A stretch of 64,000 bases of DNA from JACVRW01 sp963803085 (lineage in GTDB: Bacteria > Actinomycetota > Thermoleophilia > Solirubrobacterales > Thermoleophilaceae): the NCBI GenBank assembly GCA_963803085.1, contig CAWDLE010000037.1:1-64000 (forward strand), in the 5' to 3' direction. The position numbers and the translations under genes are program-made. Below, piece after piece: positions 1 through 6,484 of the stretch. Position 1 is the first letter of the stretch; each line of letters opens with the position of its first letter. The notes beneath the pieces are model-generated. The model saw only the letters and a program-made list of their open reading frames with translations. It had not been told where the DNA came from and did not search any database.

Positions 1-5
1 CGGCG

Positions 6-254
6 CTAGGCCGCGCGGGGCTCGAGATCCACCACCACGGCGACCTTCGGCTCGTGCCAGAGGCAGACGATGCCGCCGTCGTCGTGATCGAGGATCTCGT
101 CCGGCTCAGGAAGATCGTGGTCGGCGAGCAGCTGTCGCATGGCGCGCTCGGCCTGCTCGCGGCTCGGCTGCTCGGCCTGCTCGCGCGTGGGTTCGTCTTG
201 GGACATGCACTCAGCCTGCTCCGCGCCGGCGCACGCGTGGGTTACGTGTGCCAC
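6..254 (-). CDS. small hypothetical acidic protein downstream of sigma/anti-sigma pair
   Basis: Unrecognised 82-residue protein, rich in Glu/Gln at its N-terminus, ending in a short hydrophobic stretch (KVAVVVDLEP). It follows the zinc-finger gene by 15 bases on the same strand and is probably cotranscribed with it and the sigma factor. The start used is a GTG at 254; an in-frame ATG at 206 would give 66 residues, and neither has a clear ribosome-binding site. No membrane segment or cofactor motif is visible. Function unknown. Confidence 0.5.
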   Translation of the reverse strand: MAHVTHACAGAEQAECMSQDEPTREQAEQPSREQAERAMRQLLADHDLPEPDEILDHDDGGIVCLWHEPKVAVVVDLEPRAA

Positions 255-268
255 AAGTTGGATGCAGC

Positions 269-484
269 TCAGCGACTGGCGAGCGCGCGCAGGCTCTCGT
301 GCTCCTCACGACACGCGGGGCAGCCGTCGAGGTGGGCACGCATTCCCGGGACGCGGGCCTCCGCGTCGGCGCCCACGAGTTCCAGTTCGACGTACTCGTC
401 GAGCCGCTCGAAGCACTCCTCGCAGCTCACCTGGGGGTCGGTCGGGCCGAGCAGTGCCTCGAGCCTGTCGTTACGGGCGCTCAT
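269..484 (-). CDS. zinc-finger (zf-HC2-like) putative anti-sigma factor
   Basis: A 71-residue protein with Cys21-x2-Cys24 and His51-x3-Cys55-x2-Cys58, the zinc-binding pattern of ZAS/zf-HC2 anti-sigma domains. There is no transmembrane segment, so it would be a soluble, short anti-sigma factor. Its ATG overlaps the stop of the upstream ECF sigma gene (ATGA at 481-484), which implies translational coupling and is the usual arrangement for a sigma/anti-sigma pair. Family assignment rests on the Cys/His pattern and the neighbour; inhibition of that sigma factor is inferred. Confidence 0.7.
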   Translation of the reverse strand: MSARNDRLEALLGPTDPQVSCEECFERLDEYVELELVGADAEARVPGMRAHLDGCPACREEHESLRALASR

Positions 485-1113
485 GAATCCTCCTGCAGGT
501 AACCGGACGCCGCGAGTTCTCTTCGCAGCTTCGTCCGTGCGTCGTGAAGCGTCTTATAGAGGGCGCCGCGGGTGGTGTCGAGCCGCTCGGCGAGCACGTC
601 GATCGGCACCTCGTTCAGCGCGAGCGCCACGAAAACGTCGCGCTGGTGCGGCGTCAGGTCCTCCCGGACGGCGCGCTGGAGCTCGCGTAGAAGATCGGCG
701 TCCTCGGTGGTGCGCTGGGCGGATGGGCGCTCGTCGGCGAAGGCCGGCCAGCTCTCGGGCTCGAGCACCACCTCGCGGCCCTGCCACGCCCGCCGCCGCA
801 GCCGCACACCCGCCTCGAGCAGTGCGAACTTGTAGGCCCAGGTGGTGAAGCGGCTGGCGCCGCGGTAGTCGTCGAGCTTTGCGAGGACCGCCACGAGCGC
901 GTCGTTGGCGGCCTGGAGAGCGAGATCGTCGAGCTCCTCGCCGCGAACGAAGGAGAGCGCCGCGCGGCGGCGGCCGATCTCGAAGCGCGCGGCTCGGAGC
1001 AACAGGTCGTGAAGGTCGGCGATCGCTTCGTGACGGCGTGCGCCGTCAGCCCGCAGTGCCTCCAGCCACGCCTCCGAGGGATCCACTGGCGCCCGAGCAT
1101 AGGCAACGGTCAT
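481..1113 (-). CDS. ECF-type RNA polymerase sigma factor
   Basis: A 210-residue sigma-70 family protein. Region 2 spans about residues 30-105 (LDDLALQAANDALV, then FTTWAYKFA, the -10 recognition helix). Region 4 spans about 150-205, with a helix-turn-helix around VPIDVLAERLDTTRGALYKT. There is no region 1 or 3, as expected for the extracytoplasmic-function class. The ATG at 1113 is preferred over longer in-frame starts because the upstream residues are low-complexity and lie across the promoter region. It overlaps its putative anti-sigma gene by 4 bases. A perfect 7-bp inverted repeat (1143-1161) lies 30 bases upstream, between this gene and the divergent DoxX gene, so autoregulation and control of DoxX are plausible but unproven. 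Confidence 0.88.
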   Translation of the reverse strand: MTVAYARAPVDPSEAWLEALRADGARRHEAIADLHDLLLRAARFEIGRRRAALSFVRGEELDDLALQAANDALVAVLAKLDDYRGASRFTTWAYKFALLEAGVRLRRRAWQGREVVLEPESWPAFADERPSAQRTTEDADLLRELQRAVREDLTPHQRDVFVALALNEVPIDVLAERLDTTRGALYKTLHDARTKLRRELAASGYLQEDS

Positions 1114-1142
1114 CAGAGACCTTTGCGCCGCTCGCGACCCGT

Positions 1143-1161
1143 TTCTTACCCCTCGTAAGAA
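1143..1161. promoter_or_regulatory. perfect inverted repeat between sigma factor and DoxX gene
   Basis: TTCTTAC-5 nt-GTAAGAA is a perfect 7-5-7 inverted repeat in the 108-base divergent spacer. It sits 30 bases from the sigma ATG and 60 from the DoxX ATG. It could be an operator, or overlap the promoter of either gene. No transcription factor can be named from the sequence. Confidence 0.45.
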
Positions 1162-1221
1162 CCGGGGGAGCGGCGGCGCTAAGGGCCCAAGCCCGACCCC
1201 TTCCCTCAAAGGAGACCAGCC

Positions 1222-1660
1222 ATGAGCAGCATTGCAACGGCCCTTCGGCCGATTCCAGTACCCAGGCCAGAGACTCCTGCGCCGGGAGCCCGCGGCGCAG
1301 GCATTCATGCTCCTGCGCGTCGCATTCGCGGTGGCGCCGATCCTGTTCGGCCTCGACAAGTTCGCCGAGGTGATGATCTCCGACTGGCCCAAGTACCTCG
1401 CGCCGGAGTTCAACGATCTCATCCCGGGCAGCGCTCAGGACGCCATGTACATGGTCGGCGTTGTCGAGATCGCCGCCGGTCTCGTGGTGGCGTTCAGCCC
1501 GCGCTTCGGCGGCCTGCTCGTGGCCGGTTGGCTCGCAGGCATCATCGTGAGCCTCTTGCTCGTGGGCGGCTACGCGGACATCGCGCTGCGCGACTTCGGG
1601 CTCCTGGTGGGCGCCCTGGCGCTCTCGCGCCTGGCGAGCGCCCACACGGTGCGGGATTGA
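1222..1660 (+). CDS. DoxX-like integral membrane protein, N-terminus apparently frameshifted
   Basis: Small four-helix membrane protein. Hydrophobic segments around FMLLRVAFAVAPILFGLDKF, MVGVVEIAAGLVVAF, LLVAGWLAGIIVSLLL and FGLLVGALALS suggest the DoxX/MauE-like superfamily; specific function unknown. A good ribosome-binding site (AAAGGAG, 1208-1214) points to the ATG at 1222, but that reading frame gives nonsense after about 17 codons. The membrane protein is read in the next frame, whose only upstream start is a TTG at 1232 badly placed relative to the site. Dropping one base near 1272 joins both frames into one protein of about 145 residues. It is divergent from the ECF sigma gene, with which it may share regulation. 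Confidence 0.72.
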
Positions 1661-1672
1661 GGCGGCCGCTGC

Positions 1673-2206
1673 CTAGCGGTGCTTCCCCTTCTTCTCCAGC
1701 TGAGCGCGGATCTCGCCGCCGGGGTACTTCTCGCTGTGCACGTTCGCGTAGGTGGCTCCGGCGCGAATGGCACGGACCAGCTCGGCGAATTCACCCGGGG
1801 CGATGCCCTGAGCCGCAGGGCCGATCACATCGGCTGCGTGAAGGGTCCCGGTGACCGTGCCTGACGGGTCCGGGCAGGGCTTCGTGCCCGCCGGGCCCGC
1901 GCCGGTGTTGTCGCACAGGAACACGATGACCCCTGCGTTCACGCCGCGCTGCCCGAGGTGGATGTGCGCCTGAAGGGGCTTCGCCTCGAGGCCGGCGTAC
2001 GTGAGCTTGTAGTTGATCGCAGTGCCGTGATTCCGGATGCTCGCCCGGAACGTGCCATGACCGCTCGTCGAGAGCGCCGGCACCTCCTGATAGCCGGTGA
2101 GCCGCTCCTTGAAGTCGTTGCCGCCCTGCGCCAGAGCCACCGCCCCGGCCACTCCGACGGCGATCAGCGCACCCACGCCGACGACGAGCTTTGCACGGGC
2201 ATTCAT
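1673..2206 (-). CDS. CHRD domain protein, secreted or membrane-anchored
   Basis: A 177-residue protein with an N-terminal hydrophobic signal segment (residues 6-26) followed by one CHRD (chordin-like) domain. Recognisable conserved parts are GYQEVPALSTSGHGTF, AHIHLGQRGVNAGVIVFLCD and the C-terminal YANVHSEKYPGGEIRAQL. CHRD domains in bacteria are extracytoplasmic and of unknown biochemical role. The ATG at 2206 has a strong site (GGGAGGT, 7 bases upstream), so longer in-frame starts are rejected. About 50 bases upstream lies an inverted repeat, GGTTG-8 nt-CAACC (2257-2274), a candidate promoter or operator. It is convergent with the DoxX gene, with 12 bases between their ends. Confidence 0.87.
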   Translation of the reverse strand: MNARAKLVVGVGALIAVGVAGAVALAQGGNDFKERLTGYQEVPALSTSGHGTFRASIRNHGTAINYKLTYAGLEAKPLQAHIHLGQRGVNAGVIVFLCDNTGAGPAGTKPCPDPSGTVTGTLHAADVIGPAAQGIAPGEFAELVRAIRAGATYANVHSEKYPGGEIRAQLEKKGKHR

Positions 2207-2690
2207 CACGTGAACCTCCCTCTCGTGGGACGACCCTGTGCGTGATACGGGCGATGGGTTGTCCCGGTTCAACCTCAGGCACCGAGCTCGAGGTGGTTCT
2301 TTTGGAGGCTTAGACGCCCGCGAAGGGCGCCGGCCCTGGGAAGGACCGGCGCCTATCGCGAGGGGGTGAGGGGAGGTTGGAGGCCCCTCGGCGCGCTCGC
2401 GCGACCGCCGCCTCGGAGGGGGCCAGCGGGCAAGTGACAAGAAAAAAGAAGAGAGGACGCCCGCGTTCGCCGAGGCGCCCAGTGGCGATTAGGGGTGGCG
2501 GCTTGCGTTCGTCGGGTACTGCGCTCCGCTCGCCCGTCGGCCGCGGTTCGGCGGGGGTCCAACGGGTAGTAGAAGGCAGATAGTTAGTCATGAGTAATGG
2601 TTGCGACGGGGGGTGTCCGCTCGGGGCAACGGGCGGTGAAGGGGTAGGCGTCCTTTTGCTTGCTATGGCTGTTGAGATCGCCGGCCGGCG
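2207..2690. other. long non-coding spacer upstream of the CHRD gene
   Basis: No credible gene: open frames here are low-complexity Arg/Pro/Ala shadows without start signals. Visible structure is the GGTTG/CAACC inverted repeat at 2257-2274, an 11-bp hairpin with one mismatch and a 6-nt loop at 2326-2353, and a minus-strand terminator at 2437-2480. The stretch 2481-2690 is less GC-rich than the coding DNA around it and shows no repeat I can define. It could be the 3' part of a minus-strand RNA that starts in the conserved element at 2691-2806 and ends at the terminator. Confidence 0.5.
2437..2480 (-). terminator. Rho-independent terminator on the minus strand
   Basis: On the minus strand a 7-bp stem (GGGCGCC with GGCGTCC, one G-U pair; 2480-2455) is followed directly by a pyrimidine run containing six consecutive T (2454-2440). 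The nearest upstream gene on that strand ends at 2854, so the transcript being ended either has a very long 3' tail or is a separate non-coding RNA covering the conserved element at 2691-2806. Confidence 0.6.
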
Positions 2691-2806
2691 GTCGACAAAG
2701 TCGGTCTCGATCTGCCTTTCGTGGGGCTTAGGCCAGTTGTGAGCGATATGCAGACACAAGGCGCTTCACCCCCCTCTCGGGAGCGTCGAGAGGCGAGTTG
2801 CCGACC
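2691..2806. ncRNA. conserved intergenic element, copy A (candidate structured RNA)
   Basis: Aligns with 42134-42248 with a single one-base gap over about 115 positions. Both copies share a 17-base identical block (2784-2800), plus TCTCGA, GTTGTG, TATG, CAAGGCG and a C-rich run at matching spacings. The block between TCTCGA and the G-run is almost entirely different. TCTCGAT (2705-2711) can pair with GTCGAGA (2785-2791). Inside that, TTGTG can pair with CACAA. Conserved blocks alternating with variable but pairable segments suggest a structured RNA rather than a protein-coding or random repeat. Strand is unknown. Minus is favoured here because a terminator lies downstream at 2437-2480 and the element follows the stop of the GNAT-like gene. 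No known RNA family was recognised. Confidence 0.5.
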
Positions 2807-2853
2807 TCGTTCAGGCCCGTGCCCCTCTCAGTGCTGCCCGTTCGGGAGCGCCC

Positions 2854-3159
2854 TCACGCGCGAGCGTGCGAGAGCCGGGCGCGCAGACGCGAGCGCAGCC
2901 GGCCGGTTCGCCGTGGCGGGCCCTGCGCGGCCTCCATCTGGGCCCTGCGCAGCTCGAGCAGGCCGACCAGGTCGCCCGTCGGCTCGAACGGGTCGGCGAT
3001 CGCGCGGCCGGAACCCAGCGGCAGCGCCGCCAGCATTCGCGAGTCGGCCTCAGCGATCAGGGCAGGCCCCCTCGGTGGGCTCGCGCTGTCCAGTGAGGCC
3101 AGGCGCGCGAGTGCCGACTCGTCGCCTGGAGCGGAGCGGCGTACGGTGACGTTCTTCAT
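2854..3159 (-). CDS. short GNAT-like protein
   Basis: A 101-residue protein whose first 75 residues resemble the N-terminal half of a GNAT acetyltransferase (VRRSAPGDESALARLASLD, then LIAEADSRMLAAL, then GRAIADPFEPTGDLVGLL). The acetyl-CoA-binding R/Q-x-x-G-x-G/A motif of full GNAT proteins is absent, so catalysis is doubtful. Short proteins of this type are common in actinobacteria. The start at 3159 is chosen because of a strong site (AGGAGGT, 7 bases upstream). It is divergent from the MocR-family gene across a 79-base spacer carrying repeats, which suggests control by that regulator. Confidence 0.7.
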   Translation of the reverse strand: MKNVTVRRSAPGDESALARLASLDSASPPRGPALIAEADSRMLAALPLGSGRAIADPFEPTGDLVGLLELRRAQMEAAQGPPRRTGRLRSRLRARLSHARA

Positions 3160-3171
3160 GCGATTGACCTC

Positions 3172-3236
3172 CTGCTGTAGTACACAGTTTGTGCGTATGA
3201 CGATGTAGTGGTACTGTACGACCCCATGAGGTGGTG
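3172..3236. promoter_or_regulatory. divergent promoter region with GTAC repeats (MocR site candidate)
   Basis: The spacer between the GNAT-like and MocR-family genes contains GTAGTACA (3177-3184) and GTAGTGGTACTG (3205-3216), i.e. related half-sites, the second overlapping GTACTGTAC (3211-3219), which is itself a repeat of GTAC. MocR/PdxR regulators usually bind direct repeats in such divergent spacers, so this is a reasonable autoregulatory site. It is AT-richer than its surroundings, as expected for promoters. Confidence 0.4.
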
Positions 3237-3238
3237 CA

Positions 3239-4738
3239 ATGTCGTACAAGATTGATTTGTCTGAGCTGACCCGGGATGGCGCCGTGTCGCTGACCCAGCA
3301 GCTCGTGGACCGCTTCGCCGCCGCCATCGACGCCGGCGAGCTCGACCCCGGTGAGAAGCTTCCGCCCACGCGCGAGCTCGCCGAGCTCGTGGGTGTGAAC
3401 CACCTGACCGCCGCGCGCGTGTACCGCAGGCTCGCCGAGCTCGGGTACGTGACGGCGAGCGTCGGGCGCGGCACCTTCGTTCGCGCGCTGGCGCCCGCGC
3501 GGGGGGAGGAGGACGGCGACGAATGGCAGTCGTACGTGCTGCCGGAGCACGAGCTGAGCTACCCGGAGCGAGTTCTCGCCGAGGTGATGTCCAGCACCGG
3601 CCAGCCGGACCTGATCTCGCTGGCGGTCGGCTGGCCGTCTCCGCGCCTCTATCCCACGGACGAGCTCGCCCGGATCACCGCGGAGGTATTCGCCGAGGAG
3701 GGCGGCGAGGCGCTGTCCTACCTGCCCGCCGAGGGCCTCTACGCGTTCCGCGAGCAGCTCGCGGAACGCGGGCGCACGCACGGCTTCGCCAAGGATCTCG
3801 ACGAGATCATCGTGACCTCAGGCGCAAAGCAGGGAATCAGCCTCGCCGCGCGCGCGACGCTCGAGCCGGGCGACGTGGCCGTGATCGAGTCCCCGAGCTT
3901 CGCCGGCATGCTGGACTCGCTGCGGCAGACGGGCGCACGCGTGATCGGCGTGCCCGTGGACCAGGACGGCTTCGACGTGGACGCGCTCGAGCGGCTGCTC
4001 GCCCGCCACGAGGTGAAGCTGGTGGCGCTCCAGACCGCGTGCCAGAACCCCACGGGGCGCGACCTCTCCGAGGAGCGCCGGGCACGGCTGGCGGCGCTTG
4101 CTCGCGAGCGCAACTTCTTCGTGCTCGAGGATCGCGTCTACGCCGACGCGAGCTTCGGCGGCAAGCCGGTCCGGCCGCTGCGCGAGCTCGCCCCCGCGCA
4201 CGTGATCTACGTGAACTCGCTGTCGAAGCTGGTGGGAGGTGGCCTGCGAGCCGGGTGGGTCGCCGCGAGCGGCCCAGTGCGCGAGCGGATCGCGACTCTC
4301 AAGCTCGAGTCCGACTTCCACAGCGCCACACTGATCCAGCACATCGCCGCGCGCTGGCTCGCGGCCGGGGCGTACGACCGGCACCTCGAGCATACGCAGC
4401 CTTTCTACCGCGAGCGCCGCGACGCCCTGCTCGCGGCCCTCGAGCGTCACATGCCCGGCGAGTACCAGGCGGACGCGCCTCAGGGAGGCCACCACGTGTG
4501 GGTCACGCTGAACAGGTCACTCGACGAGCGCGCTCTCTACAGCGAGGCGGCGCGGCACGGCGTGGCCTTCACACCGGGCGGCGCGGTCACCGCCGAGCGG
4601 CGCACCCAGACGTCGCTCCGCCTGTCGTTCTCGCTGGTGGAGCCGCACGAGCTGGACGAGGGCGTGAGGCGGCTCGCCCGCGCGATCCGCGAGGTGCGCC
4701 GAAGCGCTCGCCACGCTGTGGCCGCGCCGATGTCCTAG
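3239..4738 (+). CDS. MocR-family regulator (GntR winged helix plus class I aminotransferase domain)
   Basis: A 499-residue fusion. Residues 15-80 form a GntR-type winged helix (LPPTRELAELVGVNHLTAARVYRRL). Residues 100-485 form a fold-type I, PLP-binding aminotransferase-like domain. Visible PLP residues are Asn270 in QNPTG, Asp298 in EDRVY, Lys330 in NSLSK (Schiff base) and Arg337. All key residues are present, so PLP binding is likely; whether it transaminates is unknown. MocR proteins such as PdxR and GabR sense PLP or an amine and usually control the adjacent divergent gene, here the GNAT-like protein. The start ATG has AGGTGG five bases upstream. Confidence 0.9.
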   Translation: MSYKIDLSELTRDGAVSLTQQLVDRFAAAIDAGELDPGEKLPPTRELAELVGVNHLTAARVYRRLAELGYVTASVGRGTFVRALAPARGEEDGDEWQSYVLPEHELSYPERVLAEVMSSTGQPDLISLAVGWPSPRLYPTDELARITAEVFAEEGGEALSYLPAEGLYAFREQLAERGRTHGFAKDLDEIIVTSGAKQGISLAARATLEPGDVAVIESPSFAGMLDSLRQTGARVIGVPVDQDGFDVDALERLLARHEVKLVALQTACQNPTGRDLSEERRARLAALARERNFFVLEDRVYADASFGGKPVRPLRELAPAHVIYVNSLSKLVGGGLRAGWVAASGPVRERIATLKLESDFHSATLIQHIAARWLAAGAYDRHLEHTQPFYRERRDALLAALERHMPGEYQADAPQGGHHVWVTLNRSLDERALYSEAARHGVAFTPGGAVTAERRTQTSLRLSFSLVEPHELDEGVRRLARAIREVRRSARHAVAAPMS

Positions 4739-4750
4739 CCGTAGCGGCGC

Positions 4751-5137
4751 CTAGAGCTTCTGCCAGAGCCCGCCGAGCGTGCGCAGCTCGTCCCGCGAGT
4801 AGCGGTCGAGGAATAGGGCGCGCACGCCGTCGAGATGGGTGCGTCGCGCCGCGTCGAACAGCTCGCGGCCGGCCGGGGTGATCTCGGCGAACAGGCCACG
4901 GGCGTCGCTCTCGCAGCGCTCGCGCTTCAGCAGGCCCTCGCGCTCGAGGCGGTCGACCAGGCGCGTGAGGCCACTCCGGCTCAGGAGCACCGACTCGGCC
5001 AGATCCGACATGCGCATCCGGCCCTCTGGCGCATCGGCGAGGAAGAGCAGGACCTCGTACGACGACAGCGGAAGCTTGTGCTCACGGGCGAGCTGGGCGT
5101 CGAGCGCCCTCGTGAGCTCGGCATGAGCGCGCAGCAT
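4751..5137 (-). CDS. MarR family transcriptional regulator
   Basis: A 128-residue winged-helix protein. Helices around MRMSDLAESVLLSRSGLTRLVDRLEREGLLKR form the DNA-recognition part and CESDARGLFAEITPAG the beta wing, as in MarR proteins. The first ATG (5137) is used, but the reading frame stays open and family-like for about 13 more codons upstream (ELLNEEELAAWRG), where only CTG codons could start, so the true N-terminus may be longer. A palindromic operator (5177-5203) lies between this gene and the divergent esterase, indicating autoregulation and control of the esterase. Confidence 0.87.
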   Translation of the reverse strand: MLRAHAELTRALDAQLAREHKLPLSSYEVLLFLADAPEGRMRMSDLAESVLLSRSGLTRLVDRLEREGLLKRERCESDARGLFAEITPAGRELFDAARRTHLDGVRALFLDRYSRDELRTLGGLWQKL

Positions 5138-5176
5138 CCCGCGCCACGCCGCCAGCTCCTCTTCGTTCAGGAGCTC

Positions 5177-5203
5177 TGTTGTAGAGTAGTTGCTGATACA
5201 ACA
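5177..5203. promoter_or_regulatory. MarR-type palindromic operator
   Basis: TGTTGTA-13 nt-TACAACA is a perfect 7-bp inverted repeat centred between the MarR gene and the esterase gene. Its length and A/T-rich half-sites match MarR-family operators. It ends 14 bases before the esterase GTG, so a bound repressor would block that promoter. Confidence 0.6.
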
Positions 5204-5217
5204 AGATTAGCGCACAG

Positions 5218-6141
5218 GTGCCACCGATCCAACACCTCACCAGACCCGCCGCGGGACCACCCGAGGGTGCCCTCGTCCTCTTTCACGGACGCGGCGCGGA
5301 CGAGCACGACCTCTTTCCCCTGCTCGACATCCTCGATCCCGAGCGACGCCTGCTCGGCGCCACTGCCCGCGGCCCGCTGTCGTTACCGCCCGGCGGCGCC
5401 CACTGGTACGCCGTGCACCGGGTCGGCTATCCAGACCCGGAGACCTTCCACGCCACCTACTCACAGGTCGCGGGGTGGCTCGACGAATTCCTCGCCGAGA
5501 ATGGCCTCGCGCCGGAGCGCACGGTCCTCGGCGGCTTTTCGATGGGCGCGGTGATGTCGTACTCGCTCGGCCTCGGCGCGGGCCGGCCGCGGCCGGCGGC
5601 GATCATCGCCCTGAGCGGCTTCATTCCCGAGGTCGAGGGCTTCGAGCTCGACATCGGCAAGGCCGCGGGCCTCCCGGTCGCGATCGGCCACGGCACGCAC
5701 GATCCCGTGATCTCGGTCGAGTTCGGAAGGGATGCTCGCGATCGGCTCGTGCGCGCGGGCGCAGACCTGCTCTACCGCGAGTCTCCGATGCCACACACGA
5801 TCGACCCGGCGTTCCTCCACGAACTGCCCGCGTGGTTGCGAGGGGACGCTGGACTCAGCCGCGGCGGAAGACCCGGCGCAGCCGGTCGACTAGCGCGCGG
5901 AAGAACAGCGAGAAGCCACCGATCGGCTTCGTCGTCGTGCCCGATTGGCTCCCTCCGGCCGCCGGCGGGGCCATCGCCGCGCCCTCGGGCGTTGCGGCCA
6001 TCACTGCGTCGACGATGGTCGGCTCCGCCGCCGGCGGCGCCTCGATTCGCTGCTGGAGGCAGTCAGCGAACTCCTTCATCAGCCGGTTCGAGATGTCCTG
6101 AATCATCCCGCCGCGCCCGAAGCGGGCCAGGCGTCCGGTGA
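5218..6141 (+). CDS. phospholipase/carboxylesterase-family hydrolase, 3' end apparently frameshifted
   Basis: Alpha/beta hydrolase of the small carboxylesterase (YpfH-like) family. Ser108 in GGFSMG, Asp162 in GTHDP and His193 in MPHTID form a complete catalytic triad, and LFHGRGADEHD marks the oxyanion region. The family domain ends near residue 210, but this frame runs on for 97 Arg/Ser/Pro-rich residues antisense to the coxG-like gene, a 287-base overlap unlike anything else here. Removing one G from the GGGG run at 5843-5846 gives a short acidic tail and a TAG at 5891-5893. The start is a GTG right after the MarR operator, so expression is probably MarR-controlled. Substrate unknown. Confidence 0.8.
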   Translation: MPPIQHLTRPAAGPPEGALVLFHGRGADEHDLFPLLDILDPERRLLGATARGPLSLPPGGAHWYAVHRVGYPDPETFHATYSQVAGWLDEFLAENGLAPERTVLGGFSMGAVMSYSLGLGAGRPRPAAIIALSGFIPEVEGFELDIGKAAGLPVAIGHGTHDPVISVEFGRDARDRLVRAGADLLYRESPMPHTIDPAFLHELPAWLRGDAGLSRGGRPGAAGRLARGRTARSHRSASSSCPIGSLRPPAGPSPRPRALRPSLRRRWSAPPPAAPRFAAGGSQRTPSSAGSRCPESSRRARSGPGVR

Positions 6142-6484
6142 TCGTGAAGTCCGTCTCGACCTGCACCTGCGTGACGTCGCCCGCCTCCTGCATGGTGCTC
6201 ACGATTGTGGCCTTGGCCGAGCCCTGACCGCGCTTGTCCTGTCCGTCCGCTCGCATCGTGACCCGGTGAGCCGACTCGTCGAGCTCCTCGATCTTGAGCT
6301 CGCCGCGGTAGGCCGCGGTGGTCGGGCCGAGCCGGACGCTGAAGGTGCCGCGGTAGGTCCCGTCCTCGCCGGCCTCGGTGACCTCGGCGCCCGGCAGGCA
6401 GGGCGCCACCCGCTCCACGTCGATGAGCGTCTCCCAAACCCGCTCGAGCGGTGCGCGAACCTCGAACGACTGCTCGAGCTTCAC
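5855..6484 (-). CDS. coxG: CoxG-like SRPBCC protein
   Basis: A 209-residue protein. Residues 1-150 form a SRPBCC/CoxG lipid-binding-type domain (begins MKLEQSFEVRAPLERVWETL, with VAPCLPGAEV typical of CoxG). A Pro/Ala linker follows, then a basic amphipathic C-terminus (FFRALVDRLRRVFRR) likely to touch the membrane. CoxG is known in Oligotropha to help anchor CO dehydrogenase to the membrane. Last gene of the nine-gene cox operon; its GTG start overlaps the stop of the MocA-like gene. Confidence 0.85.
   Translation of the reverse strand: MKLEQSFEVRAPLERVWETLIDVERVAPCLPGAEVTEAGEDGTYRGTFSVRLGPTTAAYRGELKIEELDESAHRVTMRADGQDKRGQGSAKATIVSTMQEAGDVTQVQVETDFTITGRLARFGRGGMIQDISNRLMKEFADCLQQRIEAPPAAEPTIVDAVMAATPEGAAMAPPAAGGSQSGTTTKPIGGFSLFFRALVDRLRRVFRRG

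Noticed and set aside
2310..2759. 149-codon minus-strand frame in the spacer
   Set aside because: No ribosome-binding site, Arg/Pro/Ser-rich, no family likeness, and it overlaps the terminator and conserved element A.
2766..2776. C-rich loop suggesting 6C RNA
   Set aside because: 6C RNA needs two C-rich hairpin loops; only one C run exists in each copy and the other conserved blocks do not fit.
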